DNA from: Roseovarius sp. W115
GTDB taxonomy: Bacteria > Pseudomonadota > Alphaproteobacteria > Rhodobacterales > Rhodobacteraceae
Assembly (NCBI RefSeq): GCF_032842945.2
Contig: NZ_CP146606.1
Span: 2,112,501-2,176,500, forward strand
Length of the DNA: 64,000 nucleotides
Reading direction: 5' to 3'
This document shows positions 27,231 through 36,236 of the stretch, in pieces. Positions within the stretch are counted from its first letter, which is position 1. Every line of letters starts with the position of its first letter. Position numbers and translations under genes: made by a program. Under the pieces are notes generated by a model, which was not told the DNA's origin, did no database searches, and was given only the letters and a program-made list of their open reading frames with translations.

Positions 27231-29629
27231 ATGAAGTTCACCCTGTCCTGGCTGAAAGACCATCTTGAGACCGATGCAAGCGTGGCGGAGATTTCCGACG
27301 CGCTGACCGATCTTGGGCTGGAAGTCGAAGAGATCATCAATCCGGGCGAGCGGCTGAAGGACTTTACCATTGGCAAGGTGCTCAAGGCCGAGCAACATCC
27401 GGATGCAGATCGTTTGCGCGTGTGTCAGGTGATGACGGATGAGGGCGAGACGCAAATCATTTGTGGAGCACCCAATGCGCGGACCGGCATCACAGTGGTG
27501 ATTGCCAAGCCGGGGGTTTATGTGCCGGGCATTGATACCACCATCGGCGTCGGCAAAATCCGCGGCATCGAGAGCTATGGCATGATGTGCTCAGAGCGCG
27601 AGATGGAGCTTTCGGATGAGCATGATGGGATCATTGAGCTGCCAAGCGGTGAGGTTGGGGAACGCTTCATTGACTGGTTGGCGGAACATGATCCGGTAAA
27701 GGTGGATCCGGTGATCGACATCGCCATCACGCCCAATCGGCCTGATGCGCTGGGTGTGCGGGGGATTGCGCTTGATCTTGCAGCGCGGGGTCTGGGCACG
27801 ATGAAAGAGGCGCCCTCCGCCAAGGTAGAAGGCCAATTCCCGAGCCCGATTACCGTGACGATCGATGAGGATACGCGCGACGGTGGTTGCCACGTCTTTG
27901 CCGGACGTCTCATTCGCAACGTCAAGAACGGCCCCAGCCCGGAGTGGCTGCAGGACCGCTTGCGCGCCATCGGACTGCGGCCCATCTCGGCGCTTGTCGA
28001 TATCACCAACTTCTTCACCTATGACCGCAACCGCCCGCTGCACGTTTTTGATGCCGACAAGGTCAAAGGCAATCTGCGGGTGCACCGCGCTCAGGGCGGT
28101 GAGACGCTCGTTGGGCTGGACGAAAAGGAATACACGTTCAGCGCGGGGCAAGTGGTGATTTCCGATGACGACGGCATTGAAAGCATCGGCGGCATCATGG
28201 GCGGTCTGGAGACGGGCTGTACCGAAGAGACCACCAATGTGTTTCTCGAAGCCGCCGTATGGGACCATATTCAGATCGCCCATACCGGTCGCGCGCTCAA
28301 GATCAATTCTGATGCGCGCTATCGCAATGAGCGCGGCATTGATCCTGCGTTCAACATGGAAGGCCACGAGCTTGCCACGCAGATGATCCTTGATCTCTGT
28401 GGCGGTGAGCCGTCGAATGTCGTTGTGGCCGGTGACGTACCGGATGTCAGCCGAGCTTATCGCCTTGATGCGGCGCGGGTCCAGTCGCTCGTAGGTATGG
28501 ACATCCCCGAAGCGGAACAGCGTCAGACGCTCACAAGTCTTGGCTTCAAGCTGGAAGGTAATATGGCGCATGTGCCCAGCTGGCGGCCTGATATTCTGGG
28601 TGAGGCCGATCTTGTGGAAGAGGTGGCGCGCATTGCCTCGCTGACCAAGCTGCAGGGTAAGCCGATGTCGCGCGCGCAGGCTGGCGTGCCGAAAGCCATT
28701 CTAAGCCCTGCGCAAAGAGAGAGCGCACCGCGCGTCGCACAGCGGCGGCTCTGGGTTACAATGAATGCGTCACCTACAGCTTTATTGATCAGGCCAGCGC
28801 GACGCTCTTTGGCGGCGGGTCTGATGCCACTATGCTCGCCAATCCAATCAGTTCCGAGATGAGCCATATGCGCCCGGCGCTCCTTCCCGGCCTGTTGCAG
28901 GCAGCGGCGCGCAATCAGGCGCGTGGTGCGATGGATCTTGCGCTTTTTGAAGTGGGTCATGCGTTCCATGGTGGAGAGCCCGAAGAACAGCATTTGCAGG
29001 TCTGTGGTCTTCTTGTCGGTCGAACTGGACCCAAAGATGTGCACGGCGCGTCCCGTCCTGTTGACCTTTATGATGCGAAGGCAGATGCCGAAGCCGTGCT
29101 GTCTGCGCTGGGCGCACCGGCCAAGGTACAAATCCTGCGCGGCGCGCGTGAATGGTGGCATCCGGGTCGGCACGGCATGATCTGTCTTGGGCCAAAGAAG
29201 GTCTTGGGTGTCTTTGGCGAGTTGCACCCCAAAGTGCTGCGCGAGATGGATGTCAAAGGTCCTGCCGTGGGTTTCACCCTCTGGCCACAGGAAATTCCCA
29301 TGCCGCGCAATGCAGGCGCAAGCCGTGGGGCCATGCAAATCAGCGACCTGCAAGCGGTGGAACGTGACTTTGCCTTTGTCGTGGACACGGATGTTGAGGC
29401 GCTGACGCTGGTCAACGCCGCCGCAGGTGCGGACAAAGCCCTGATTGAGGATGTGCGTGTCTTTGATGAGTTCATCGGTGGCAGCCTTGGCGACGGCAAG
29501 AAGAGCCTGGCCATCACCGTGCGCCTGCAGCCGTCTGAGACGACGTTGAAAGACGCCGATATCGAGGCGGTTTCGGCCAAGATTATTGAGAAGGTGGTGA
29601 AAGCCACGGGCGGGGTGCTCAGGGGGTGA
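27231..29629 (+). pseudogene. pheT: phenylalanyl-tRNA synthetase beta subunit, frame broken at about 28713-28725
   Basis: PheT forms the alpha2-beta2 enzyme that charges tRNA-Phe. The frame from 27231 runs through the tRNA-binding EMAP-like domain (ICGAPNARTGITVVIAKPG), B3/B4 and the B5 domain (RPDILGEADLVEEVARI). It leaves the family sequence after AILSPAQR and stops at 28862. The next frame resumes exactly with ERTARRTAAALGYNECVTYS and continues to the FDX-ACB domain and TGA 29629. One base appears missing in the AG-rich run near 28713-28725. Restoring it gives about 799 residues, normal for PheT. The gene is essential, so a sequencing error or a very recent mutation is more likely than an old pseudogene. 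pheS is not in the window. Confidence 0.88.
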
Positions 29630-29666
29630 CGTGCCCTTTGGGTCACAGACCCAATCTCTAAATCTC

Positions 29667-29698
29667 AAAAGGGCTTGAGGCGACTCAGGCCTTTTTTT
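29667..29698 (+). terminator. rho-independent terminator after pheT
   Basis: AAAAGGGCTTGAG pairs with CTCAGGCCTTTTT around a four-base GCGA loop, 13 pairs including G-U, and runs into a T tract. It lies about 40 bases after the pheT stop. Confidence 0.85.
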
Positions 29699-29740
29699 AT
29701 TCACGGCATTTCGCAACTGAATCTGAAAGAGGACACACCA

Positions 29741-29788
29741 ATGCGTGTTCAACAGACCCCTATCGGACCCGTCGGAGGACGGATGTAA
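29741..29788 (+). CDS. possible 15-codon peptide
   Basis: An ATG preceded by AGAGGAC reads MRVQQTPIGPVGGRM and stops at TAA 29788, between the pheT terminator and the next gene. The ribosome site is good, but the frame is very short and no family is known. It could be a leader peptide of the gene at 29842, or chance. Confidence 0.25.
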   Translation: MRVQQTPIGPVGGRM

Positions 29789-29841
29789 GTTGCCTGTGGA
29801 CCCATCCGCAGGCGCGTTGTTAACGCTTGTGGAGATGGTCC

Positions 29842-30840
29842 ATGACCCCTCAAGACGTAGAATTGATCGGGCAGCGTTTGCCCAAAGAAATGGTGTTTCC
29901 CTATTTCGCCGACCGTGAAAGCGCGTGGGTACTGGCGGCCTGCATGCCTGCGTCCGCGCGTATCGGTGACTTGCGCAAAACCCCGGTTGGCAAGCTTTTG
30001 GACCGGCCCGCGTTGCTTGCGTTGGTCGCGCGGTGTGGCGGTGTGCTGCACCGCGATGATGTGCTGGCGGTGGCTTATGCCGACCAGGCCATGGGGCGCG
30101 TCACACTCGGGCCCGTCGCTACGGCCGGGGTCGAGGCGGTGTTTGGCGAAACCTGGCATGATTTTTATCTCAGCTTCGATATCTGGGGCGACAGGCGGCG
30201 TTGGTACGACCAGACCACGCGCCAGAACGCCAACCTGGTGGTTCAAATGGGCTTTCCCAGTGATCATGCCGCTCTCATGGGGCGCTATCTGCAGGAGGGC
30301 GCGCGCAAGGATTTTGAATGGGATGGTCATCCCATCCGCACCTCAGGCCGACCGACGCTGGCCTGGGCACGGCTGGATATTGACCTTGAGGCGCGTGAAG
30401 CGCTGATCGATGAGGTGCAAACCGATTGGTTGCGCAACGCAGGGGATGAGGTCGCGGCCTTGCGCGACAGCGCCCCGCGCAGCCGTGCTCTGGCGCAGAT
30501 GGAGCGGTATGAAAGCGGGCTTGTGGATCGTTACGGCAAGATCTGGAGCCGCGCGATGCTTCTGGCGGCGCTCATGTTGTTGCGCGATGGGCTTGGGGTA
30601 GAACGGGTGTGGATGCATCAGCCAACGCCAGGAAAACTCCTCAAACGCATCAATGGCGTTGCGCCACCTCGGTCGCTTTACACCAGTTTGCCACGATCCT
30701 TCTGTTTCGCACCCACCCGTGTGCGTCCGGGTTTCCTGCGGCATCTGCCCAAGAAGCTGACCAAGACACTGCCGAAAGATGCGCCGCTCTTTTGGCAAAT
30801 GGAATTCGGCCAAAGAGGTGGTCGAATTGACACGGTTTAG
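29842..30840 (+). CDS. uncharacterised protein
   Basis: A 332-residue soluble protein that I cannot assign to a named family. It starts at ATG 29842 with GGAGATGG upstream rather than at TTG 29827. Visible features are RLPKEMVFPYFADRESAWVL near the N-terminus, an aromatic-rich middle (TWHDFYLSFDIWGDRRRWYD), LDIDLEAREALIDEVQTDWL, and a basic C-terminus (RHLPKKLTKTLPKDAPLFWQ). No signal peptide or membrane helix is evident. The last bases overlap the converging LysR gene. Confidence 0.65.
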   Translation: MTPQDVELIGQRLPKEMVFPYFADRESAWVLAACMPASARIGDLRKTPVGKLLDRPALLALVARCGGVLHRDDVLAVAYADQAMGRVTLGPVATAGVEAVFGETWHDFYLSFDIWGDRRRWYDQTTRQNANLVVQMGFPSDHAALMGRYLQEGARKDFEWDGHPIRTSGRPTLAWARLDIDLEAREALIDEVQTDWLRNAGDEVAALRDSAPRSRALAQMERYESGLVDRYGKIWSRAMLLAALMLLRDGLGVERVWMHQPTPGKLLKRINGVAPPRSLYTSLPRSFCFAPTRVRPGFLRHLPKKLTKTLPKDAPLFWQMEFGQRGGRIDTV

Positions 30841-31736
30841 ACCATGCGCTCTTTCAGCATATCGGCCAACAAATCAAACACCAGCCGGATTCTCCGGCTG
30901 GTGTGTAAATCGCGATGCGTCACCAACCAAACCGGAAAGGTGATGTCTGCCGCCCCGTCCAGCAGGCGCACCATGTCGGGAAAATCGCGAGCGATATCAT
31001 CTGACATCGGGACAATTCCGAACCCCTTGCGTGCCAGTGCCCAGGCAGTGCTGCCATTGGCTGAACTTGTTGTAAACTGGGCCGCATCAATCGAGATGCC
31101 CCATTCTTGCAACGCTGCGATAAGACGCTCGTCATCACCCATACCGACAAAGTCATGCGTGCTCAGGTCATCGGCCTTCATGGGTGTGCCGCGTGCGTTC
31201 AGATAGTCTCTGGAGGCATAGAGATGCGCAGGCGCATCGGCGATCAGCCGGGCAATCAGGTCCGGCTCGGTTGGTCTCACATGCCGGATGGCGATATCCG
31301 CCTCGCGCGCCAGAATATCGCGGATGTCGTTCGCGGCGATCACATCCACCCGCAGGCGCGGTGCCATGCTCCGCAACCGCACAAGGATATCGGGCAAGAC
31401 ATAAGTGCTGCTCATATCCGAGGCTGTGACGCGCACCACCCCCTCCAGGGAATGTGCCCGTCCTTCGGCAATAAGGGCAATACGATTGGCCGCATCCCCC
31501 ATGGCCTTTGCATCAGCCAAAAGATCCTGTCCGGCGTCCGTGAGACGCAAGGCACGGCCACTGCGCTCAAACAGGGTCAGGCCAAGCTCTTCTTCCAGGG
31601 CGCTGACCTGACGGCCAAGCGTGGGTTGGGTCAATCCAAGCGATCGGGCGGCCGCAGAGAGAGATCCGGTCTGCGCCGTGGCCAGAAATGCCCGAAGCCG
31701 CGACCAGTCAAACGGCTGTTCTATACGTTTTTGCAT
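30837..31736 (-). CDS. LysR family transcriptional regulator
   Basis: A 299-residue LTTR with the N-terminal winged helix-turn-helix FLATAQTGSLSAAARSLGLTQPTLGRQVSALEEELGLTLFER-type sequence (about residues 14-56) and a periplasmic-binding-like effector domain. It is divergent from the methyltransferase at 31810 with 73 bases between, the normal arrangement for a LysR and its target. The inducer is unknown. Confidence 0.9.
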   Translation of the reverse strand: MQKRIEQPFDWSRLRAFLATAQTGSLSAAARSLGLTQPTLGRQVSALEEELGLTLFERSGRALRLTDAGQDLLADAKAMGDAANRIALIAEGRAHSLEGVVRVTASDMSSTYVLPDILVRLRSMAPRLRVDVIAANDIRDILAREADIAIRHVRPTEPDLIARLIADAPAHLYASRDYLNARGTPMKADDLSTHDFVGMGDDERLIAALQEWGISIDAAQFTTSSANGSTAWALARKGFGIVPMSDDIARDFPDMVRLLDGAADITFPVWLVTHRDLHTSRRIRLVFDLLADMLKERMV

Positions 31737-31809
31737 GACAATCCTGCAATTTTCGCCAATTCAGTCTGAATTCATGCGGATTTATAGGGCATGGCAAAGG
31801 AGAGATGCA

Positions 31810-32439
31810 ATGCACCCTGATTCCAAATTCTGGACAAAACTCGCTGAGAAATACGCCGCCCGACCAATCTCGGACATGGCGGCCTATGAGCAAACGCTGA
31901 GCCGCATTCGGGCACAACTGCCGCCTAATGCGCGCGTGTTGGAAATCGGCTGCGGCACAGGTGGGACAGCCGAGCGGCTGGCGACTGATGTCAAAACCTA
32001 CATCGCAACAGACTTTTCCGAAGGCATGATCGCGCAGGCGCATTTGCGAGATGTGCCGAACAATGTGGAGTTCCACGTGGCCGATGTCTTTGACCCTGCA
32101 TTTGAAACCAGCAGCTTCGATGCGGTGATTGCGCTCAACCTTCTGCACTTGGTGCCGGACACGCAACCGGTCTATGCGCGGGTGCAAAACCTGCTGAAAC
32201 CAGGCGGTGTCTTTATCTCCAAAACGCCCTGCATTGGCGAACGTGATCTGGGGTTCAAATTTGGCCTTTTGAAATGTGCCATTCCGATCATGCAATGGTT
32301 GGGCAAAGCCCCGTTCGTGCGGTTTCTCAGCCGTAATGACATGGACCAGGAAATCACCACCGCGGGCTTTCGCATTGTCGAGACCGGCAACTACCCGGTG
32401 CGACCGCCCAACCATTTTGTCGTCGCACACCTGGCCTGA
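31810..32439 (+). CDS. class I SAM-dependent methyltransferase
   Basis: A 209-residue methyltransferase. Motif I is VLEIGCGTGGTAE (about 40-52), motif II region YIATDFSEGMIAQA, then FDAVIALNLLHLVPD and LLKPGGVFISKTPCIGE. The ATG at 31810 follows AAGGAGAG. It is divergent from and probably controlled by the LysR gene at 30837. The target could be a small molecule or lipid, and nothing nearby decides it. Confidence 0.85.
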   Translation: MHPDSKFWTKLAEKYAARPISDMAAYEQTLSRIRAQLPPNARVLEIGCGTGGTAERLATDVKTYIATDFSEGMIAQAHLRDVPNNVEFHVADVFDPAFETSSFDAVIALNLLHLVPDTQPVYARVQNLLKPGGVFISKTPCIGERDLGFKFGLLKCAIPIMQWLGKAPFVRFLSRNDMDQEITTAGFRIVETGNYPVRPPNHFVVAHLA

Positions 32440-32497
32440 CTTGCTTTTCTTTGCCGCCGCCGCAGGTTAAGCGCTAGAAAACGGAGGAGACCGCCCC

Positions 32498-32944
32498 ATG
32501 CTGAACGTTTATTTGTCAGGTGAAATTCACACCGATTGGCGCGAACAGATCATCGCAGGCGCCAAGGGGCTGGATGTGGTGTTCAGCGCGCCCGTCACGG
32601 ATCACGCGGCCTCTGACGATTGCGGTGTGGCCATCCTGGGTGCGGAAGAAAACAAGTACTGGCATGACCACAAGGGGGCGATGGTCAACGCCATTCGCAC
32701 CCGTAAGGGGATTGCCGATGCCGACGTGGTCGTGGTGCGCTTTGGCGACAAGTACAAACAATGGAACGCGGCCTTTGATGCAGGCTATGCCAGCGCCTTG
32801 GGCAAGTCGCTCATCATCCTGCAACCGCCCGAGCATGACCACGCCTTGAAAGAGGTCGACGCGGCGGCTCTGGCTGTGACGCGCGAGCCGGGGCAGGTGG
32901 TGGAGATATTGCGTTACGTGCTGGATGGGTCGCTGCCGGGGTGA
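32498..32944 (+). CDS. ytoQ: YtoQ family protein
   Basis: A 148-residue protein of the YtoQ family, related to nucleoside 2-deoxyribosyltransferase-like folds. It begins LNVYLSGEIHTDWREQI and contains SAPVTDHAASDDCG, GAEENKYWHDHKGA and DADVVVVRFGDKYKQWNAAFDAGYA. The biochemical role is not established. ACGGAGGAG precedes the ATG. Confidence 0.85.
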   Translation: MLNVYLSGEIHTDWREQIIAGAKGLDVVFSAPVTDHAASDDCGVAILGAEENKYWHDHKGAMVNAIRTRKGIADADVVVVRFGDKYKQWNAAFDAGYASALGKSLIILQPPEHDHALKEVDAAALAVTREPGQVVEILRYVLDGSLPG

Positions 32945-32983
32945 ATTAGGCTTATTGGCGACTTTGAGCCCAAGACGACTCCC

Positions 32984-33122
32984 ATCGCGCGGAATCAAGG
33001 CCGGAGGCCGCCGCGCGATCGCCAGACCGCCCCCGGGCTGGCGATAGGTCTACGTAAGTGCTTCGATCAAAGAACAGGCGGGTTTGGCTGGCATAAAGCG
33101 ACCTGAACCAATGGCAGGTCGC
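32984..33122. other. cluster of three inverted repeats in a gene-free gap
   Basis: In the 565-base gap between ytoQ and pckA, three perfect inverted repeats follow one another. ATCGCGCGG (32984-32992) pairs with CCGCGCGAT (33011-33019); ATCGCCAG (33018-33025) with CTGGCGAT (33038-33045); GCGACCTG (33098-33105) with CAGGTCGC (33115-33122). None ends in a T run, so they do not look like simple terminators. A structured RNA or protein-binding region is possible. No reading frame here resembles a gene. Confidence 0.45.
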
Positions 33123-33320
33123 CACCCCGCGGTCTGGCCATCACACGTCTTCACACTCCAATTGGCGATGTCAGCAACGTCCGCACACAGGCCAATCTTG
33201 TTTTTTCGATTCGACGCAAATCCTCCGCGCTATTTTGATTGCTCGACACATTGCGGACATTACACGACACAAATCATCAACTTGAATCCTTAATAAGTGC
33301 CAAACCCACTGTGCGCACGG

Positions 33321-33416
33321 TTAACCTGCGCCCTTTACTGACCCCGCACCGACGCAATACCGACGTGATACCGATGCAATACCGACATCCAAAATCCTGC
33401 AAAACAAAGCCATTAA
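33321..33416 (-). repeat. 96-bp element with five 11-bp-phased ACCGAC hexamers, copy 1
   Basis: Hexamers ACTGAC, ACCGAC, ACCGAC, ACCGAT and ACCGAC start at 33337, 33348, 33359, 33370 and 33381, exactly 11 bases apart. TTAA boxes at 33321 and 33413 bound the element. Read on the minus strand (GTCGGT form) it aligns without gaps to the copy at 62674-62769, 71 of 96 bases identical by hand count. It lies between the 3' ends of two converging genes. The even helical spacing suggests a protein array bound on one face of DNA; the function is unknown. Confidence 0.7.
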
Positions 33417-33448
33417 CCTTTTTCGGCCGGAATACGCCTCAAACCATG

Positions 33449-33481
33449 AAAAAGCCCGCGCTCCGTTGGGATGCGCGGGCT
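33449..33481 (-). terminator. pckA terminator
   Basis: AGCCCGCGC and GCGCGGGCT form a nine-pair stem. On the minus strand it is followed by TTTTT, 29 bases after the pckA stop. Confidence 0.85.
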
Positions 33482-33509
33482 CGTGCTGCATATTCAGTTT
33501 GGGTGTAGT

Positions 33510-35108
33510 TTACCCGATCGCCGCAGCTTTCACATCGTCATCGATATGCGGCAGGTATTGCTCAAAGTTGTCGGCAAACATCTTCACCAGCTTTTCGGCC
33601 TGTGCGTCATAGCCTTCGGTGTCCCCCCAGGTGCGGCGCGGGTCGAGCAGAACCTCGGGCACGCCGGGCACGTCCACGGGGACGTCAAAGCCAAAGTTTG
33701 GATCCTTGCGGAACTCCACCTTGCTCAAAGAGCCATCCAGAGCGGCGGTCAGCAGGGCACGTGTCGCCTTGATCGGCATCCGCTGGCCTGTACCATAAGC
33801 GCCACCAGTCCAGCCTGTGTTCACCAGCCAGCAGGTCGCGCCATGCTTGGCGATCTTCTCGCGCAGCAGGTTGCCATAGACCTCGGGGCGACGTGGCATA
33901 AAGGGCGCGCCAAAGCAGGTCGAGAATGTCGGCTCTGGCTCGGTCAGGCCCCGCTCGGTTCCGGCCACCTTGGCGGTGAAGCCGCTGAGGAAGTGATACA
34001 TCGCCTGCGCCGGGGTCAGCCGCGCGATGGGAGGCAGCACACCAAAGGCATCACAGGTCAGCATGATGATGTTCTTGGGATGCCCGCCAAGTGCGGTTTC
34101 CGAGGCGTTTGAGATGTAGTGCATCGGATAGGCGCAGCGCATGTTGGCGGTCAGGCTGTCATCGGCAAAGTCGAGGTCCAACGTTTCCTCGTCATAGACC
34201 ATGTTCTCGATTACGGTCCCGAATTTCTCGGTTGTGGCGTAAATCTCGGGTTCTGCCTCGGGATCAAGATTGATCGTTTTGGCATAGCAGCCGCCTTCGA
34301 AATTGAATGTGCCGCGATCTGACCAGCCGTGCTCATCGTCGCCGATCAGCGTGCGGTTTGGATCGGCAGAAAGGGTTGTCTTGCCTGTGCCGGAGAGGCC
34401 AAAGAAGATGGCGGTATCCACGGGGTTGCCCTTGGCATGATTGGCCGAGCAGTGCATCGGCATGATGCCTTTTTCGGGCAACAGGTAGTTCAGCAGGGTA
34501 AAGACGGATTTCTTGTTTTCGCCCGCATATTCGGTGTTGCCGATCAGGATGAGTTTGCGGTCGAAATTCATTGCAATGACCGTGTCGGAGCGGCAGCCGT
34601 GTTTTTCAGGGTCAGCCTTGAAGCTGGGGCAGTTGATCACTGTGAAATCTGCCACGAACCGGTCCAAAGCCTCGCGCTCAGGACGACGCAGCATGTGACG
34701 GATGAAAAGACCGTGCCAGGCAAGCTCGGTCACCATCCGCATGTTAATCGAATGCGATGGGTCCGCGCCACCGACGAGATCCTGCACATAGTAATCACGG
34801 CCCTTCATATGTGCGATCATATCGTCATAGAGCCGGTCAAACGCCGCAGGGTCCATCGCCGCGTTGTTGTCCCACCAGATGCTGTCTGCGACGCTATCGG
34901 TTTTGACGACATGTTTGTCTTTGGGGGACCGGCCGGTGAACTTGCCCGTTGAAACAAGGAAGGTTCCGCCACGACCCAAGCGGCCTTCGCCATTGCGCAG
35001 GGCCAGCTCAATCAAGGCGGGCTCAATGAGGTTGTAGTGAACGTCCCCCAATCCCTCGATGCCTTGGTCTTCAAGCCGGAATTTCGGGTTCACCCGTCCT
35101 ATTGTCAT
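33510..35108 (-). CDS. pckA: phosphoenolpyruvate carboxykinase (ATP)
   Basis: Converts oxaloacetate and ATP to phosphoenolpyruvate, the entry to gluconeogenesis. The 532-residue protein has the ATP-type signature: [36 protein letters not shown] kinase loop (GLSGTGKTT), a metal-binding [21 protein letters not shown], and [20 protein letters not shown] near the C-terminus. Divergence from chvI-chvG is the conserved alphaproteobacterial arrangement, in which ChvI-type regulators are known to affect pckA. The terminator lies directly downstream. Confidence 0.96.
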   Translation of the reverse strand: MTIGRVNPKFRLEDQGIEGLGDVHYNLIEPALIELALRNGEGRLGRGGTFLVSTGKFTGRSPKDKHVVKTDSVADSIWWDNNAAMDPAAFDRLYDDMIAHMKGRDYYVQDLVGGADPSHSINMRMVTELAWHGLFIRHMLRRPEREALDRFVADFTVINCPSFKADPEKHGCRSDTVIAMNFDRKLILIGNTEYAGENKKSVFTLLNYLLPEKGIMPMHCSANHAKGNPVDTAIFFGLSGTGKTTLSADPNRTLIGDDEHGWSDRGTFNFEGGCYAKTINLDPEAEPEIYATTEKFGTVIENMVYDEETLDLDFADDSLTANMRCAYPMHYISNASETALGGHPKNIIMLTCDAFGVLPPIARLTPAQAMYHFLSGFTAKVAGTERGLTEPEPTFSTCFGAPFMPRRPEVYGNLLREKIAKHGATCWLVNTGWTGGAYGTGQRMPIKATRALLTAALDGSLSKVEFRKDPNFGFDVPVDVPGVPEVLLDPRRTWGDTEGYDAQAEKLVKMFADNFEQYLPHIDDDVKAAAIG

Positions 35109-35257
35109 TGTGCGCTCCTACTTTGTCGCATGGCCTCAGGTGGGGCCGGAAAATACATCTTTTGCGCGGCTCTGTCGCGCCGGTCTGTTTGGCAATACCG
35201 ATGAATGCCGGGGTCATAACACGCCGGTTTCTGGAATGAACAGGACGCAATTGCATC

Positions 35258-35293
35258 GTTAGCGCAACCAATGTGATGCGTTAGCGCAACCAA
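35258..35293. promoter_or_regulatory. paired 14-bp direct repeats between pckA and chvI
   Basis: GTTAGCGCAACCAA occurs at 35258-35271 and again at 35280-35293, a 22-bp period or two helical turns, upstream of pckA. The core GTTAGCGCAACC is imperfectly palindromic and recalls LacI-family operators. A regulator of pckA is inferred. The rest of the 403-base gap holds no recognised gene. Confidence 0.5.
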
Positions 35294-35511
35294 GGCCTTG
35301 CCCGCGAAACTTTGCCGTCAAATTGCTGGAACTGTTGCCTATTTGAAGGTGAATGCCTGCGAAAAAGTGAGGCAATTTAGCCATTCATAAGACATTTTGA
35401 TGCCAAATGGCCGCAATCCCAGTGCTGATTCGCAGTTTAGCATTGATTGTAAAGGCCAAAACGGCTCTTATTGCGAAAAACAAAAGAACGAGAGCAGTAT
35501 AAGGAAACGTT

Positions 35512-36213
35512 ATGTCTAAGATCGCCCTTGTGGACGATGACAGAAATATTCTGACGTCGGTATCTATGACCCTTGAGGCTGAAGGCTTCGAGGTTGAAAC
35601 CTACAATGATGGCCAACAGGCGCTTGATGCGTTTAGCAAAAAGCTCCCTGACATGGCTGTTCTGGATATTAAGATGCCGCGCATGGATGGCATGGATCTG
35701 TTGCAGCGGTTGCGTCAAAAAACGTCGATGCCAGTAATCTTTCTAACATCCAAAGACGATGAAATTGACGAGGTTCTGGGCCTGCGCATGGGTGCTGATG
35801 ACTACGTCAAGAAACCTTTCTCGCAGCGCCTTTTGGTGGAACGCATTCGCGCTCTTTTGCGCCGTCAGGATGCCATGGATGGCAATGTGGTGGCTGATAC
35901 CGAAGATACCAAGGTGATCGAGCGCGGCGACCTGCGGATGGACCCTCTGCGTCACGCGGTAACTTGGAAGGGGCAGGATGTGTCTCTTACAGTCACCGAG
36001 TTCCTGCTTCTGCAGGCATTGGCGCAACGCCCCGGTTTCGTCAAAAGCCGTGATCAGCTGATGGATGTGGCGTATGATGATCAGGTCTATGTCGATGACC
36101 GGACAATCGATAGCCATATCAAGCGTCTGCGCAAGAAGCTGCGTATGGTTGATCCGGAGTTTTCGGCCATCGAAACGCTGTACGGGATCGGGTATCGGTA
36201 TAACGAAGAGTAA
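35512..36213 (+). CDS. chvI: two-component response regulator ChvI
   Basis: An OmpR-class regulator of 233 residues: receiver domain with acidic pocket Asp8-10, phospho-acceptor Asp52 ([11 protein letters not shown]) and Lys in DYVKKPF, then a winged-helix DNA-binding domain ending in [17 protein letters not shown] and [11 protein letters not shown]. Together with chvG it controls envelope, acid and carbon responses in alphaproteobacteria. ATG 35512 has AAGGAAA upstream. It heads the chvI-chvG-hprK-rapZ-EIIA-ptsH cluster. Confidence 0.93.
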   Translation: MSKIALVDDDRNILTSVSMTLEAEGFEVETYNDGQQALDAFSKKLPDMAVLDIKMPRMDGMDLLQRLRQKTSMPVIFLTSKDDEIDEVLGLRMGADDYVKKPFSQRLLVERIRALLRRQDAMDGNVVADTEDTKVIERGDLRMDPLRHAVTWKGQDVSLTVTEFLLLQALAQRPGFVKSRDQLMDVAYDDQVYVDDRTIDSHIKRLRKKLRMVDPEFSAIETLYGIGYRYNEE

Positions 36214-36236
36214 GTCCTTTGACCGGGGGCGTTTAG

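Noticed and set aside
33337..33386. 11-bp repeats considered as a CRISPR array
   Set aside because: Unit length of 11 bases with no unique spacers and no cas genes; repeats are far too short.
33084..33508. Small plus-strand frames in the ytoQ-pckA gap
   Set aside because: They run through inverted repeats, the phased array and the pckA terminator and have no conserved-looking sequence.
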